Part shown: in pieces, positions 1 to 8,081 of the stretch
Layout: each line of letters opens with the position of its first letter
How positions within the stretch are numbered: the stretch's first letter is position 1
Assembly (NCBI GenBank): GCA_964527325.1
Contig: CAZGNU010000052.1
Span: 1-11,679 of the forward strand
Length of the DNA: 11,679 bases
Reading direction: 5' to 3'
Origin: UBA6164 sp964527325
GTDB taxonomy: Bacteria > Patescibacteriota > Gracilibacteria > BD1-5 > UBA6164
Notes under the pieces: model-generated
Seen by the model: the letters and a program-made list of their open reading frames with translations, nothing else
The model's database searches: none
Told to the model about the DNA's origin: nothing
Program-made: the position numbers and the translations under genes

Positions 1-31
1 AAATAGAAACAACTAATCGTTGTTTCTATTT
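1..31. terminator. Hairpin terminator downstream of maf
   Basis: A perfect 13-bp inverted repeat (1-13 against 19-31) encloses a 5-base loop. It lies 45 bases past the maf stop codon and is AT-rich at its base, with a short T run on either strand, so it can act as an intrinsic terminator for maf and possibly for a converging gene outside the window. Confidence 0.7.
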
Positions 32-75
32 ACACAGTTTATTGCACAGTCTCTAGTCTTATTTTTTGTATATAA

Positions 76-660
76 TTAAATGATATTGATTCAAAATTCT
101 TTTAGTGTTTTAGTTAGGTCATAAAGAGGTAATCAAATTACGTTGGTATAATCCCCTTCTATTTTCTTTACAATCACTGCTCATAATTCCTGGATAGCGA
201 ATGCTCATGCTTTATCTAGTGGTTCTCAAGTTTTCACGTAGTTTTCTATTTCAGAATCACTTAATTCTTTAATGTACACTTTAGTTTCTACTGCTTTTGA
301 TACTTGCTTTCCGTTCTTTGTATCAATTATTGTAAATCAAGTTATCACAGATAGAGTTTTACCTCTTATTTTTCTAAGAGTTTCTTTTGCTACTTTGTCA
401 GTATGAGGTTTTCAAAGAATTTCATTTTCTAGAGCTATAAAAGTGTCAGCTGCTATTATTATAGTGTTTATTTTTTCTTTTAGCTCATTTATAACAGCTT
501 CAGCCTTCCCTTTTGAAAGGTGTTTAGCTAGTTCTAATGGATGCATATCTAGAGTCATGTCTTCTTCGTAGTCTGGAGATATGGTAGTGTATTCCAGATT
601 TAGTTTTGAAAGTAGTTCTTTTCTTCTTGGTGATGTTGAGGCTAGGATTAGTTTTTTCAT
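76..660 (-). CDS. maf: Maf family nucleotide pyrophosphatase
   Basis: Maf proteins hydrolyse non-canonical or excess nucleoside triphosphates (dTTP/UTP type) to the monophosphate and pyrophosphate in the cytoplasm, and are linked to division arrest. The 194-residue product is the usual family length. It starts with the Maf signature ILASTSPRRKELL (residues 5-17), has the catalytic-aspartate motif IIIAADT (D72), and carries the C-terminal signature YVKTGEPLDKAGAFAIQELG followed by a GDY-NVIGLPL block. Six or so of these glycines, including G83 and those of TGEP and KAG, are TGA codons. With the standard code only an 82-residue fragment would be seen, so this gene is direct proof of UGA=Gly. 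The start is the ATG at 660 because the signature begins four residues later; no Shine-Dalgarno sequence is visible. The stop is TAA. The gene is divergent from the small gene at 779. Family assignment is secure; substrate preference is inferred. Confidence 0.95.
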
Positions 661-701
661 GGTTTTTTATTATTAAATTATATTTTTATTTTATTATATA
701 T

Positions 702-729
702 TTGACAATATATTGATAATATTTATAAT
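702..729 (+). promoter_or_regulatory. Sigma-70-type promoter for the 70-residue gene
   Basis: A consensus -35 TTGACA (702-707) and a consensus -10 TATAAT (724-729) are separated by 16 bases. Transcription would begin near 736, leaving a leader of about 43 bases before the ATG at 779. This is the best-matching promoter in the window and predicts strong expression. Confidence 0.75.
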
Positions 730-764
730 ACTTTTACTTAATTTTCATATTATAAACAAAAAAA

Positions 765-770
765 AAGGGG
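765..770 (+). promoter_or_regulatory. Ribosome binding site AAGGGG
   Basis: A purine-rich AAGGGG stands 8 bases before the ATG at 779. It decides the start: the earlier in-frame ATG at 713 would lie upstream of the predicted transcription start. No other gene in this window has a comparably clear Shine-Dalgarno sequence. Confidence 0.7.
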
Positions 771-778
771 ATTCAAAT

Positions 779-991
779 ATGGCTGATAAATTAACTGTGT
801 TGTCTGTAATTCATGATAAGGTATGGGAAATTAGAACTATATGTGATGGTAAAAAACATTACGTGCTTGTTTCTAAGAATAAAGATACTGAATCAAAGGT
901 GGTTATGTCTGCTAAATGCAGATGTGCTACATCTGGTGACGATTTACCCGAACACGTGCTTGAGGCAATTAATCAGGCTCAGAAAGAATAG
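779..991 (+). CDS. Small 70-residue protein of unknown function
   Basis: The product has 70 residues and I do not recognise a family. It is soluble and charged, begins MADKLTVLSVIHDKVWEIRT, and has three cysteines, C22 and a C47-R-C49 pair, with a nearby H59. Its N-terminal half alternates hydrophobic and polar residues (IHDKVWEIRTICDGKKHYVL), which suggests a small beta sheet, while the end (PEHVLEAINQAQKE) looks helical. Both glycines use GGT and no UGA occurs, unlike every long gene around it. It stands alone between its own strong promoter and Shine-Dalgarno sequence and its own terminator, which suggests an abundant protein. The cysteines could bind a metal, but that is a guess. An upstream in-frame ATG at 713 adds a hydrophobic stretch but overlaps the promoter and is rejected. 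Confidence 0.85.
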   Translation: MADKLTVLSVIHDKVWEIRTICDGKKHYVLVSKNKDTESKVVMSAKCRCATSGDDLPEHVLEAINQAQKE

Positions 992-1006
992 AGTTTATAG
1001 TTAAGT

Positions 1007-1040
1007 AAAAGTATACCATAAATACTTATGGTATACTTTT
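1007..1040. terminator. Bidirectional hairpin terminator between convergent genes
   Basis: A perfect 15-bp stem (1007-1021 with 1026-1040) and a 4-base loop are bounded by an A run on the left and a T run on the right, so it can end transcription on both strands. It sits 16 bases past the stop of the 70-residue gene and 16 bases past the ftsK stop. Confidence 0.9.
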
Positions 1041-1055
1041 TTGTTTTATATTTTT

Positions 1056-3254
1056 CTACTCAACATAAACTTCCCTCGGCTTACTACCATTTGGTGGACC
1101 AACGACACCTAATTCTTCTAATATATCTAAAACCTTTGCAGCTCTAGCGTATCATAGTGAAAGTTTTCTTTGTACTAATGAAGTTGATCATTTTTTTGCT
1201 TCTTTTACTACTTGGATTGCTCTTTCTATTATTTCTGGGTCTTCATCTTGGTCTCCTTTGTAATCTTCTAGTACTGATCAGGCTAATTTTGATTTTCATT
1301 CTGTAATTTCTGATATTTGCATGTTGTCAAGCATGTCTGGATCAACAGTGAGTTTAAGTTTATTTACAACAGCTTCTACTTCAGATGTTTCTACAAATAC
1401 TCATTGTACTCTTTCTGGGGCTATTGCTCAGGTTGGGTGATAAAGCATATCTCATTTTCATAGTAGTTCTTCAGCTCATCATTTTCAGATAATTGTTTTT
1501 GAATCTACACCTGAGGCTACGGTAAATGCTATTCTTGATGGTATATTTGCTTTAATAAGTCATGTTACTACATCAACAGAAGGTCTTTGAGTTGCTACAA
1601 TTAAGTGAATTCAAACAGCTCTAGCCATTTGTGTAATTCTTGAGATTAGTTGTTCTACTTCTTTTTTGTTTCAACTCATCATTAGATCAGCTAATTCATC
1701 TATTACCATTACAATGTATGGTAATCTATCTGCTTTTTTTGTTTGTTTTTTGTTGTATTCTTGTAGATTTCTTGCTTTTGCTTTCATTGCCATATCATAT
1801 CTTCTTAGCATTTCTGCCACACACCATTTTAAGGCATTTAATGCTTTATCAGGATTTGTTATAACTGGAGTAAGTAAGTGAGGTATTCAATTGTATACTG
1901 ATAATTCTACTCTCTTTGGATCAACCATTATCATTTTTAATTCACTTGGAGAAAATTTATATAGCATTGAAATTAAGAATGCATTCATTCATACAGATTT
2001 ACCTGAACCAGTTTGTCAGGCTACCAGAATATGAGGCATAGCTGCTAAATCTCAAATAATTATTTTTCAACTTACATTTTTACCTAATGCAATTGGAATT
2101 TCATTATTTCTAGCATTGAATTGTCTTGTTGATAATATTTCTTTTAGTCAAATGATTTCTCTACTTGAGTTTGGTACTTCTATACCAACTACACCAAGAC
2201 CAGGAATAGGGGCTTGAATTCTGATAGATTTTGCATGTAGAGCTAGTGCTAGATCTTTTTTAAGGTTAACTATTTTTTGAAGTTTGACTCATCTTTTTGG
2301 TTTTAGTCTATATTGAATAACTGTTGGTCCTACCTCATATCATTCCATTGAAACTTCAATTCTAAATTGCAATAGTTTTTCTTGAATTTCTATTTCCTTT
2401 CTTCTAACTTCACCCGGATCAATTTTTACGTTTGTAGAATTGTCTTTTAATAGACTAAGTTCAGGAAAATGCCAATTTTTAAATTCAGGATTTCTGACTA
2501 TTTTTACTTCTTTTTCAGGTTTTGATTTTGTAAATATTCATCAAATTTTACTTGGTTTTTTCTTTTCTATTTTTATTTTCTTTGGTGCATCTGTTAGATT
2601 AAGTTGATTTGATTGTTTTGATTTTGCAAGTAATTTTTTCTCATTTTTCAACTTTATCATTAAGTCATCAAGTTCTCTTTGTTTTTTATCCATCTTTTTT
2701 TCTTTTCTTGTGCTTGTATTTGATCACCCCATTTCTGATTTAAAGGTATCCTTAAGTGATCATAAGCTTGGTCTAAATGAAAACAGAGTTTCAAGAAATG
2801 TTATAGGATTAAATCTAAATAGGATTGTTAATGATAGTAGTAATAATACGGTAAAAGTAAATCATGTTGCTCATCTTCAAAGTAAATCTTCTGCTATTTT
2901 ATAATAATTAAATAATCAGTAATAAGAGTCATCAAAAAAACCAACTAATGTAGTTAATGATGATAGATATATAAATAAACCAATTAATCTATAAAAATTA
3001 AATTGTAACCCCCTGTCTTTTATTAAAAAAACTGAAAGTAATATTGCTACAGGAGAAAAAATAATTTTATAATATTCTCAAAACAATTCACCTAGTATAT
3101 TATATATTTGATATCATATAGTTGATTTTATATCTGCAATTATTGCTAGCACACCAAAAAAAACAAAAAAAGTGATTGCTACATATTTTTTATGTTCATT
3201 TGTAAATCTGAATTTTGGAGTTTTTTTTGTATATTTTCTTTTGCGAAGAGGCAC
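1056..3254 (-). CDS. ftsK: FtsK/SpoIIIE DNA translocase
   Basis: FtsK is a hexameric, ATP-driven, septum-anchored DNA pump that clears chromosome termini during division. The product has 732 residues, close to SpoIIIE. The N-terminal part has hydrophobic segments near residues 25-42, 64-78, 89-107 and 132-146. A Lys/Glu-rich linker follows (about 165-280). The motor contains EVGPTVIQYRLKP, a Walker A (VAGQTGSGKS, K419; the first P-loop Gly is a TGA codon), MVDPKRVELSVYNGIPHL, a Walker B (IVMVIDELADLMM) and LIVATQRPSVDVVTG. The last 43 residues are the winged-helix gamma domain (QRKLSLGYARAAKVLDILEE ... KPREVYVE) that reads KOPS-like sequences. The start is GTG at 3254; an in-frame TAA lies 9 bases upstream and no ATG is available before the first membrane segment. 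The stop is TAG. No Shine-Dalgarno sequence is seen. The gene has its own promoter and converges on the 70-residue gene. Confidence 0.96.
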
Positions 3255-3285
3255 GTTTTTTATTTATTAGCTAATTAACTGCTTA

Positions 3286-3313
3286 ACTATAATAATAATT
3301 TTAGTTTTGGCAA
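3286..3313 (-). promoter_or_regulatory. Putative ftsK promoter
   Basis: On the minus strand TTGCCA (3313-3308) is followed after 16 bases by TATAGT (3291-3286). Transcription would start near 3279, giving a leader of about 25 bases before the GTG. The -35 lies just beyond the terminator of the upstream operon, consistent with ftsK being a separate unit. Confidence 0.5.
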
Positions 3314-3333
3314 TAAAAAAAGATTTTTTTCAC

Positions 3334-3371
3334 CCCTAAAAGAGATAATTTTAATTATCTCTAGGTTAGGG
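3334..3371 (-). terminator. Hairpin terminator ending the M23 operon
   Basis: Nested inverted repeats are present: an outer CCCTAA/TTAGGG pair (3334-3339, 3366-3371) and an inner 10-bp AGAGATAATT pair (3341-3350, 3353-3362). On the minus strand the stem is followed by an A run and then seven T residues. It lies about 107 bases past the stop of the 114-residue gene. The 3372-3477 stretch between them holds nothing else I can identify. Confidence 0.65.
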
Positions 3372-3477
3372 TAATTATTCCCAATGTAAAACTATTATTA
3401 TTTATTTTTTAATGACTATTTAAATACCCCTAGAATACTAAGGTCTGCATGTATTTTGTAATCATTTATATTATATA

Positions 3478-3822
3478 TTATGCTGCTGCTTGTAAAGAGT
3501 CGTCAGCAGTATATCTTTTTTCTAGTTTTTCTAATACATTAGAAATTGTAATTTTTTGAGTTGTTTCATTTTGTATTTTTGCAATTTTTTCTGAACTAAG
3601 TCATAGTTTTTGTGCAAGTTCAATACTTACTGGTTTCTTTTCAAAAACTACTTCATTTTCATTTTTCATTCAAAATACATCCATTAATTTTTTATTCATA
3701 TCATCACTTGTTTTTGTGACAGGTTTATTTACACTTGTTTCCTTTGGAATTTTAAGTTGTTTTTCTTGTTTTTCTTGTTTTTGTTGAGTTAATCCTCAAT
3801 CAAATATTTTTAAAGTATTCAT
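3478..3822 (-). CDS. Hypothetical 114-residue protein, last gene of the M23 operon
   Basis: I do not recognise this family. The 114-residue product is soluble, very polar and predicted largely helical. It starts MNTLKIFDGGLTQQKQ, and residues 12-22 are a Gln/Lys/Glu repeat (QQKQEKQEKQ) encoded by three tandem 9-base units (3757-3783). A middle block has DDMNKKLMDVFGMKNENEV. A C-terminal helical block (SIELAQKLGLSSEKIAKIQN, then ISNVLEKLEKRY) resembles a small helix-turn-helix or coiled coil; it ends in DDSLQAAA. Several glycines (in DGG, VFG and KLG) use TGA, which supports it as genuinely coding in this genome. The start is the ATG at 3822, 38 bases after the preceding small gene, and the stop is TAA. 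It is probably co-transcribed from the M23 promoter and closes the operon before the terminator at 3334-3371. Confidence 0.8.
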
Positions 3823-3860
3823 AATTTTATAATTATTTGTTAAAATTTGTTTCCTTTTTT

Positions 3861-3962
3861 TTATTGACTAAGTATATCTTCTATTCTTGAATAGAAACTT
3901 AATTCTTCTTCAGTTATTTCATTTATATATGAAATGTTTTTATTTTTTACTTTATTTGACAT
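3861..3962 (-). CDS. Putative 33-residue microprotein
   Basis: A short ATG-to-TAA frame encodes 33 residues starting MSNKVKNKN and ending in an acidic amphipathic helix (EITEEELSFYSRIEDILSQ). No function is known. Support comes from its place in a run of same-strand frames with 29- and 38-base gaps, and from its C-terminal resemblance to the 35-residue product just upstream (shared pattern I-[TS]-E-E-[EQ] ... [IL]-x-x-I-L). No Shine-Dalgarno sequence is visible, as for most genes here. It is too short to be certain, and chance is possible in AT-rich DNA. Confidence 0.5.
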   Translation of the reverse strand: MSNKVKNKNISYINEITEEELSFYSRIEDILSQ

Positions 3963-3991
3963 AATGTTTTTTTAAAAATTAAATATATTTA

Positions 3992-4099
3992 TTATGCTAA
4001 AATTTCTTTTAGTCTTTTGTTGAATTTTTCCATTTGTTCTTCAGATATGTGATCTAATTCTATATCTGTTTTAAATTTTCAATTTTTTATTTTTTCCAT
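3992..4099 (-). CDS. Putative 35-residue microprotein
   Basis: An ATG-to-TAA frame encodes 35 residues starting MEKIKNGKFKTD, with one in-frame TGA read as Gly (residue 7), and ending in a charged helix (ISEEQMEKFNKRLKEILA). It starts 13 bases after the M23 stop, the spacing of a translationally coupled operon gene. Its C-terminal half resembles that of the next small gene, so the two may be a tandem duplicate pair. No family is recognised. It could be a small partner of the M23 protein or an unrelated regulator; the sequence does not say. Confidence 0.55.
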
Positions 4100-4112
4100 G
4101 ATATTTATATTA

Positions 4113-6494
4113 TTAATTTAAAGTAAGATAAGATTTTGCAATCTTGTTTAGAGTTTTAGCAATAAAGTATGCTCACTCTCATCTGGTTATTGTTATATCT
4201 GGTCTAAAGTATTTTTCACCAAATTGATCTTTCCATTTTGTATTTTCATCAAATACTATTGCTAATTTTTGACTTGTATTATAGTCTATATCTCTATAAT
4301 CAACCTTTCATTTATTAGTATTTTCTGTAACTAAATATGTATTAGTTAGGTCTAGGAATTCTTTTCTGGTAACTTTTTTTGTTCTACTTGAATATGGTAT
4401 AGCTTTTTTTACTTTAGTTATATTGTTTTCTAAAATTTGTTTTGTTTCGTTATCATATACGTCGTTTATCATTACGTGTAAAGCATTTTCTACCCAGGTA
4501 TAAGCATTTCTTTGTGTTAATCATCTTTTTTCTAAAAAATATCATTTATTTATTCAATCAACGACTCATGCTTGTAACATTTCCATGACTTCATTTGTAT
4601 AAGCATATGTTTTGTTTAATCATTTCGGATTTGTTACTATTAATTTTTTTTCTGATAATACTTTGTTGTTATAGTTATTTTTTACTGTTATATTAAAATC
4701 ATCTGTTGTAGCAATATAATCATATATTAATATTCCTCATACAGTATTTTGGTATGTGAAGTTAAGCTCATTTTTATAGTCTTCTGTTTTACAACTTGAT
4801 CTGTATATTTTTCTAATATTATTTATATTACCTTCTTTTATACAAACTTTGTTATCTCCAGAAGCTTTTATATTAAAAGTTGAACCATATGCTAAATTTA
4901 TCATATTTTTTCATGCTCAATCTTTGAATAAAACTGCTCATGTTTGCTTATCTCATAGTGTAATTTTACTAGAAGAAAATATTTTTGAACTTTCTGGATA
5001 AACAGTTTTTCATGAAATTAAAACTTTTAATGGTATAGTTTTTACTACTTTTGTACCTATTTTTACATATAAATTTGTATTACCCTCTTTTATTCAAGTT
5101 AATTTTATATCTCTTTTTCAATCAGTAAAGAAGAATAATTTTTCAGGAAATACACCTACTTTTTGTTTATCAACAACAAATGTCATACTTCAAGGCATTT
5201 TTCATTTAAATACTTTTCATTTTCTATCTGTTATTTTTAATTTTAAGGTTTCTGTATCTCAAGTTTTAATATTTCATCATTTATTGATTAAATTTAAATC
5301 AATATTGTAATTTTTTAAGAATTCTTCTACTTCTCTTTTTTCTATTTCTTCTCTTGACATAAGTTTTGTTCTATTTATTCTTTGAGTTTTTACAACGCTT
5401 TTATGTTCAGTTTGTGTAACTGTTGTAGTTGTTCAGTTTTCTAAAAATTTTAAATAATCTTTTTTTGTTGAAGCTCTTGTTTTTGGTCAAAACCGTCATG
5501 CTCAATATTCTAATTTATCTTTTATTAGATTATTTGATATTTGATAAGCAATTATTGTATCTTCTATATCATTATAATCTCATGATATTTTTCATCTATA
5601 TATTCATAATTTTTTGAATATTTTTTGAACTTTTTTAATATCAGATGTTCAATATCAAATATATACGGTTCTATTAAAAATACTTAAATCTGTATTGTCA
5701 GTATTTTTAATTACTGTTTTAGTTATTGTTTTTGTTGATATTTTTTCTAATACAGCTCAAGCTGTTTCTAAAAACAATAATGGATCAATAGTATTTTTAA
5801 GCAGTTCACTTTGACATCTTCCATTTTCACTTAATTCATAATAACTGTAAGGACATTTATTATAATCATAATAATATGGGTGAAATGGAGTATCTAAATC
5901 AATTTGAAAATGCAAGTGATTTCATGTAGAATTTCATGTAGATCAAACTTCTCAAATTTTTGTTCACACTTTCACTTTATTTCAAACTTTAACTCATATT
6001 TGTGATAAATGAGCATAGTTTGAAACTATAGTTTTTCATCTGATCGTATGTTCTATTGAAATTAATTTTCATAGAAAAACATCAGTCTTTGCGGCAATGA
6101 CTTTTCAATCAGCCATAGAATAAACAGGTGTTCATTTTGAAGTAGCAATATCTGTTCAGATATGTCAACCATTTCAAACATCCCAACCGTATTTATAACT
6201 GGCTCATGACAACATAGTATATGTTCTCGTGAAGTCATTATATCCTCAATTAAGTGAAGCATATTTCACATAATCCTTGGTTTTAAGGATTGGTAAATCT
6301 TGTTTACAAGATGCAGAAAGATCTTTAAAATCTTTAAATCTACATTCAAGTTTTGAGATTTGCTTCAAAGGATATATGATTTTTAATGAACTATTGTAAG
6401 CTGCGATAGCGGGAACTGGATTTACGGATGTAACCATAAATATTCACAACATTAGTTCAGATAAAAATCTTTTGAAATCTTTTGTAGTTTTCAT
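4113..6494 (-). CDS. Secreted M23 endopeptidase with PG-binding and SLH domains
   Basis: This 793-residue protein should be exported, cut peptide cross-links in peptidoglycan and be held at the surface. A signal peptide occupies about residues 1-32 (hydrophobic core followed by PVPAIAA). The M23/LytM domain (about 95-240) has zinc ligands H111 and D115 in HIGTD, YAHLSQIGVKVGNKVKVGTK, and the catalytic HLH at 193-195 (GNHLHFQID); all expected residues are present. Residues about 280-345 form a PG_binding_1-like unit (DIKKVQKIFKKLGIYRGKIS, then GRFGPKTRAST). About 400-620 is beta-rich and Ig-like with no clear family. About 625-793 shows three divergent S-layer-homology-type units, the last ending ITRGEGAYFIAKTLNKIA. 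Many glycines are TGA; under the standard code only fragments remain. The start is the ATG at 6494, directly before the signal peptide; the stop is TAA. It leads an operon with three small downstream genes and is divergent from lgt. Confidence 0.93.
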
Positions 6495-6609
6495 AATAAC
6501 TTTATCTTAGAAATAATTTATTTTAAATATTAAGTTTTATGTATATAATAGAATTGTTTTGAAATATTTATATATGCAGATATGTAATATTTATTCTATT
6601 ATATAGTAC

Positions 6610-6638
6610 TTGACATTTAAATATATGTATACTTAAAT
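6610..6638 (+). promoter_or_regulatory. Candidate promoter for the lgt operon
   Basis: TTGACA (6610-6615) is followed after 17 bases by TTAAAT (6633-6638), a 4-of-6 match to the -10 consensus. The competing + strand TTGACA at 6687-6692 has only a poor -10 (TAAATA), and the perfect TATAAT at 6777-6782 lacks a -35. Which one drives lgt cannot be settled by reading. Confidence 0.35.
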
Positions 6639-6653
6639 TATTTCTGCACCTTA

Positions 6654-6682
6654 ATTACAACACAAATAAATACTATTGTCAA
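6654..6682 (-). promoter_or_regulatory. Putative promoter of the M23 operon
   Basis: On the minus strand a consensus TTGACA (6682-6677) is followed after 17 bases by TGTAAT (6659-6654), a 5-of-6 match. Transcription would start near 6647, giving a leader of about 150 bases before the M23 ATG at 6494. Confidence 0.5.
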
Positions 6683-6693
6683 ATATTTGACAA
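6676..6693. repeat. 18-bp perfect palindrome TTGTCAAATATTTGACAA
   Basis: The site is a perfect dyad with no spacer. Each half contains a TTGACA facing outward, so it overlaps the -35 box of the predicted M23 promoter and that of a candidate lgt promoter. It may be an operator for a dimeric regulator that controls both operons, or simply two back-to-back -35 elements. Confidence 0.6.
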
Positions 6694-6827
6694 TTAATTA
6701 CAGGTATTTTAAATATATTTTTATGGTTTTGTTTTAAAATAGGCTTTAATTTAGTTATATTTTAATACTTGCATAATATAATAAATATTGTTTAATATAT
6801 AATTAAGTCTTAATTATACAATAAAAT

Positions 6828-8078
6828 ATGACTATTTTTGAAATAACACTTTTTTGAATAACTATAGCTCCTAGTTATTACTGACTAATGTACGCTTTAG
6901 GTTTTTTGTTGTGATTTTTTATTGTAAAAAAAAGATGGATAATAGTTTCTTCTATACCTGAAATACAATCAAGTATAAAGAAAAAAAATGAAATGCTTGA
7001 TAGTTTATTTTTATATATTTTTTTATGAGTGGTGCTTTGATGAAGGTTTTGATATGTTTTGTTTTATAATTTTTCTGCATATTTAAATAATCCCTTTGAT
7101 ATAATTAAAGTATGGGAATGATGAATGAGTTTTCATTGATGAGTTATATGAGTTATAGTTGCAATGCTTTTATTTTCAAGAAAATACAAAATCAATTTTT
7201 TACATTTAGCTGATCAAATAACATTAGTATTACCAATTTGATTATGATTAGGTAGAATATGAAATTATTTAAATTGAGAATTACTTTGATATTCATGATA
7301 TTATTGAAAATTTGCTATAGTAAATAATTGAATCTGATATTTTCCTTCTACATTATTAGAAGCTTTACTTGAATGATTAGTTTTATTTATTATATTAAAT
7401 ATTGTTTATTTTATTAATAATAAAATGAAGCATTCGTGAGCTAATTGATCAATTAAATATTGATTTGATTGACAGATAGCTACAATGTTTTTAATTATTT
7501 ATGCTGTATTTAGATTATTTGTAGAAATTTTTTATAGAGTTCCTGATGTACATATTTGATATATATTTGGTTATTTCACTATGTGAGAAATTTTAACTTT
7601 ACCTATGTTAGTATTATGAATCATTATTTATAAAAAATTAAGGTTAAGAAGTAATGTTGAACACGTTAAAGTAAATGTATTATTAAAACCTCTTAGATGA
7701 GAAATTAATGATATTGATACTAAAATACTTTTGATAATTAGGACAATTCTTGAATCTTGAATTCAGATTTGAAAACAGGATTTTGCAAATTATATTGATG
7801 AAGCATTATCAATTAAGCTTGAAAATGAATTAAATGATAAAGATAAATCTAGTTCTATTGTTGATTTATTACAGAAGAGATTTTATTTTGTAGGAAAAAT
7901 TGGGAGGATAAAAAAAGAGAATAATATTTCAGTATTACAGCCTGGTAGATGGAAAAATGTATTAATTAGATTATCTGAGAAATCTACACAATTATGATTA
8001 GATGAAAAATTAATTATTTCTTTTTGGGAAATAATTCATGAAAAAGCTTTAGAATTAGAAAATAATGTAAAAAAATAA
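6828..8078 (+). CDS. lgt: Prolipoprotein diacylglyceryl transferase fused to a chorismate-mutase-like domain
   Basis: The N-terminal part (about 1-270) is Lgt, the membrane enzyme that moves diacylglycerol from phosphatidylglycerol onto the lipobox cysteine of prolipoproteins. It has GGRFGYVLFYN (71-81), VWEGGMSFHGG with H103, GRIGNYLNGELLG with R143, N146 and E151 (numbers identical to E. coli Lgt), and AVFRLFVEIFYR with R229/E233, matching E. coli R239/E243. The total length of 416 exceeds E. coli Lgt (291). Residues about 331-416 align without gaps, from the R28 position onward, to AroQ-type chorismate mutase: LLQKRFYFVGKIGRIKKENN (R351 and K362 at E. coli R28 and K39), R374 at R51, and a final helix LDEKLIISFWEIIHEKALEL. 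Substitutions are D48 to Gln371, E52 to Trp375, S84 to Ala407 and Q88 to Glu411. A second, degenerate first helix lies at 289-318 (LRGEINDIDTKILL). Lgt activity is likely; the mutase part is possibly inactive. The start is the ATG at 6828, which sets the Lgt numbering; no Shine-Dalgarno sequence. First gene of an operon; the next ATG follows 3 bases after the stop. Confidence 0.93.
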
Positions 8079-8081
8079 AAA

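Larger units (their letters stand above)
6495..6827. other. Divergent intergenic region between the M23 and lgt operons
   Basis: These 333 bases are extremely AT-rich and contain no credible coding frame even with UGA as Gly. They hold the promoter elements for both flanking operons: three TTGACA boxes (+ strand at 6610-6615 and 6687-6692, minus strand at 6682-6677), an 18-bp palindrome at 6676-6693, and an isolated TATAAT at 6777-6782 on the + strand without a good -35. Both predicted leaders are long, about 150 bases or more. I see no riboswitch fold or RNA gene. Confidence 0.6.

Noticed and set aside
813..1004. An overlapping + strand frame inside the 70-residue gene
   Set aside because: It is a shadow frame; the frame at 779 has the promoter, ribosome binding site and sensible composition.
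1640..1881. Two + strand frames of 71-74 residues
   Set aside because: They are antisense to the FtsK motor domain, which is fully explained on the minus strand; their composition is that of reverse-complement shadows.
2710..2904. A + strand frame of 64 residues
   Set aside because: It is antisense to the FtsK linker and last membrane segment, with no start signals.
3757..3783. Three tandem 9-base units as a possible regulatory or CRISPR-like repeat
   Set aside because: They are in frame and encode the Gln/Lys/Glu run of the 114-residue protein; there are no spacers.
5429..5617. A + strand frame rich in Leu, Phe and Ile
   Set aside because: It is antisense to the M23 gene; its hydrophobic look arises from Lys/Asn-rich codons read backwards.
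6062..6437. Two short minus-strand frames of 66 and 63 residues
   Set aside because: With UGA as Gly they are not separate genes: the frame at 6246-6437 is an in-frame piece of the M23 protein's N-terminus, and 6062-6262 is a shadow frame over the M23 domain.
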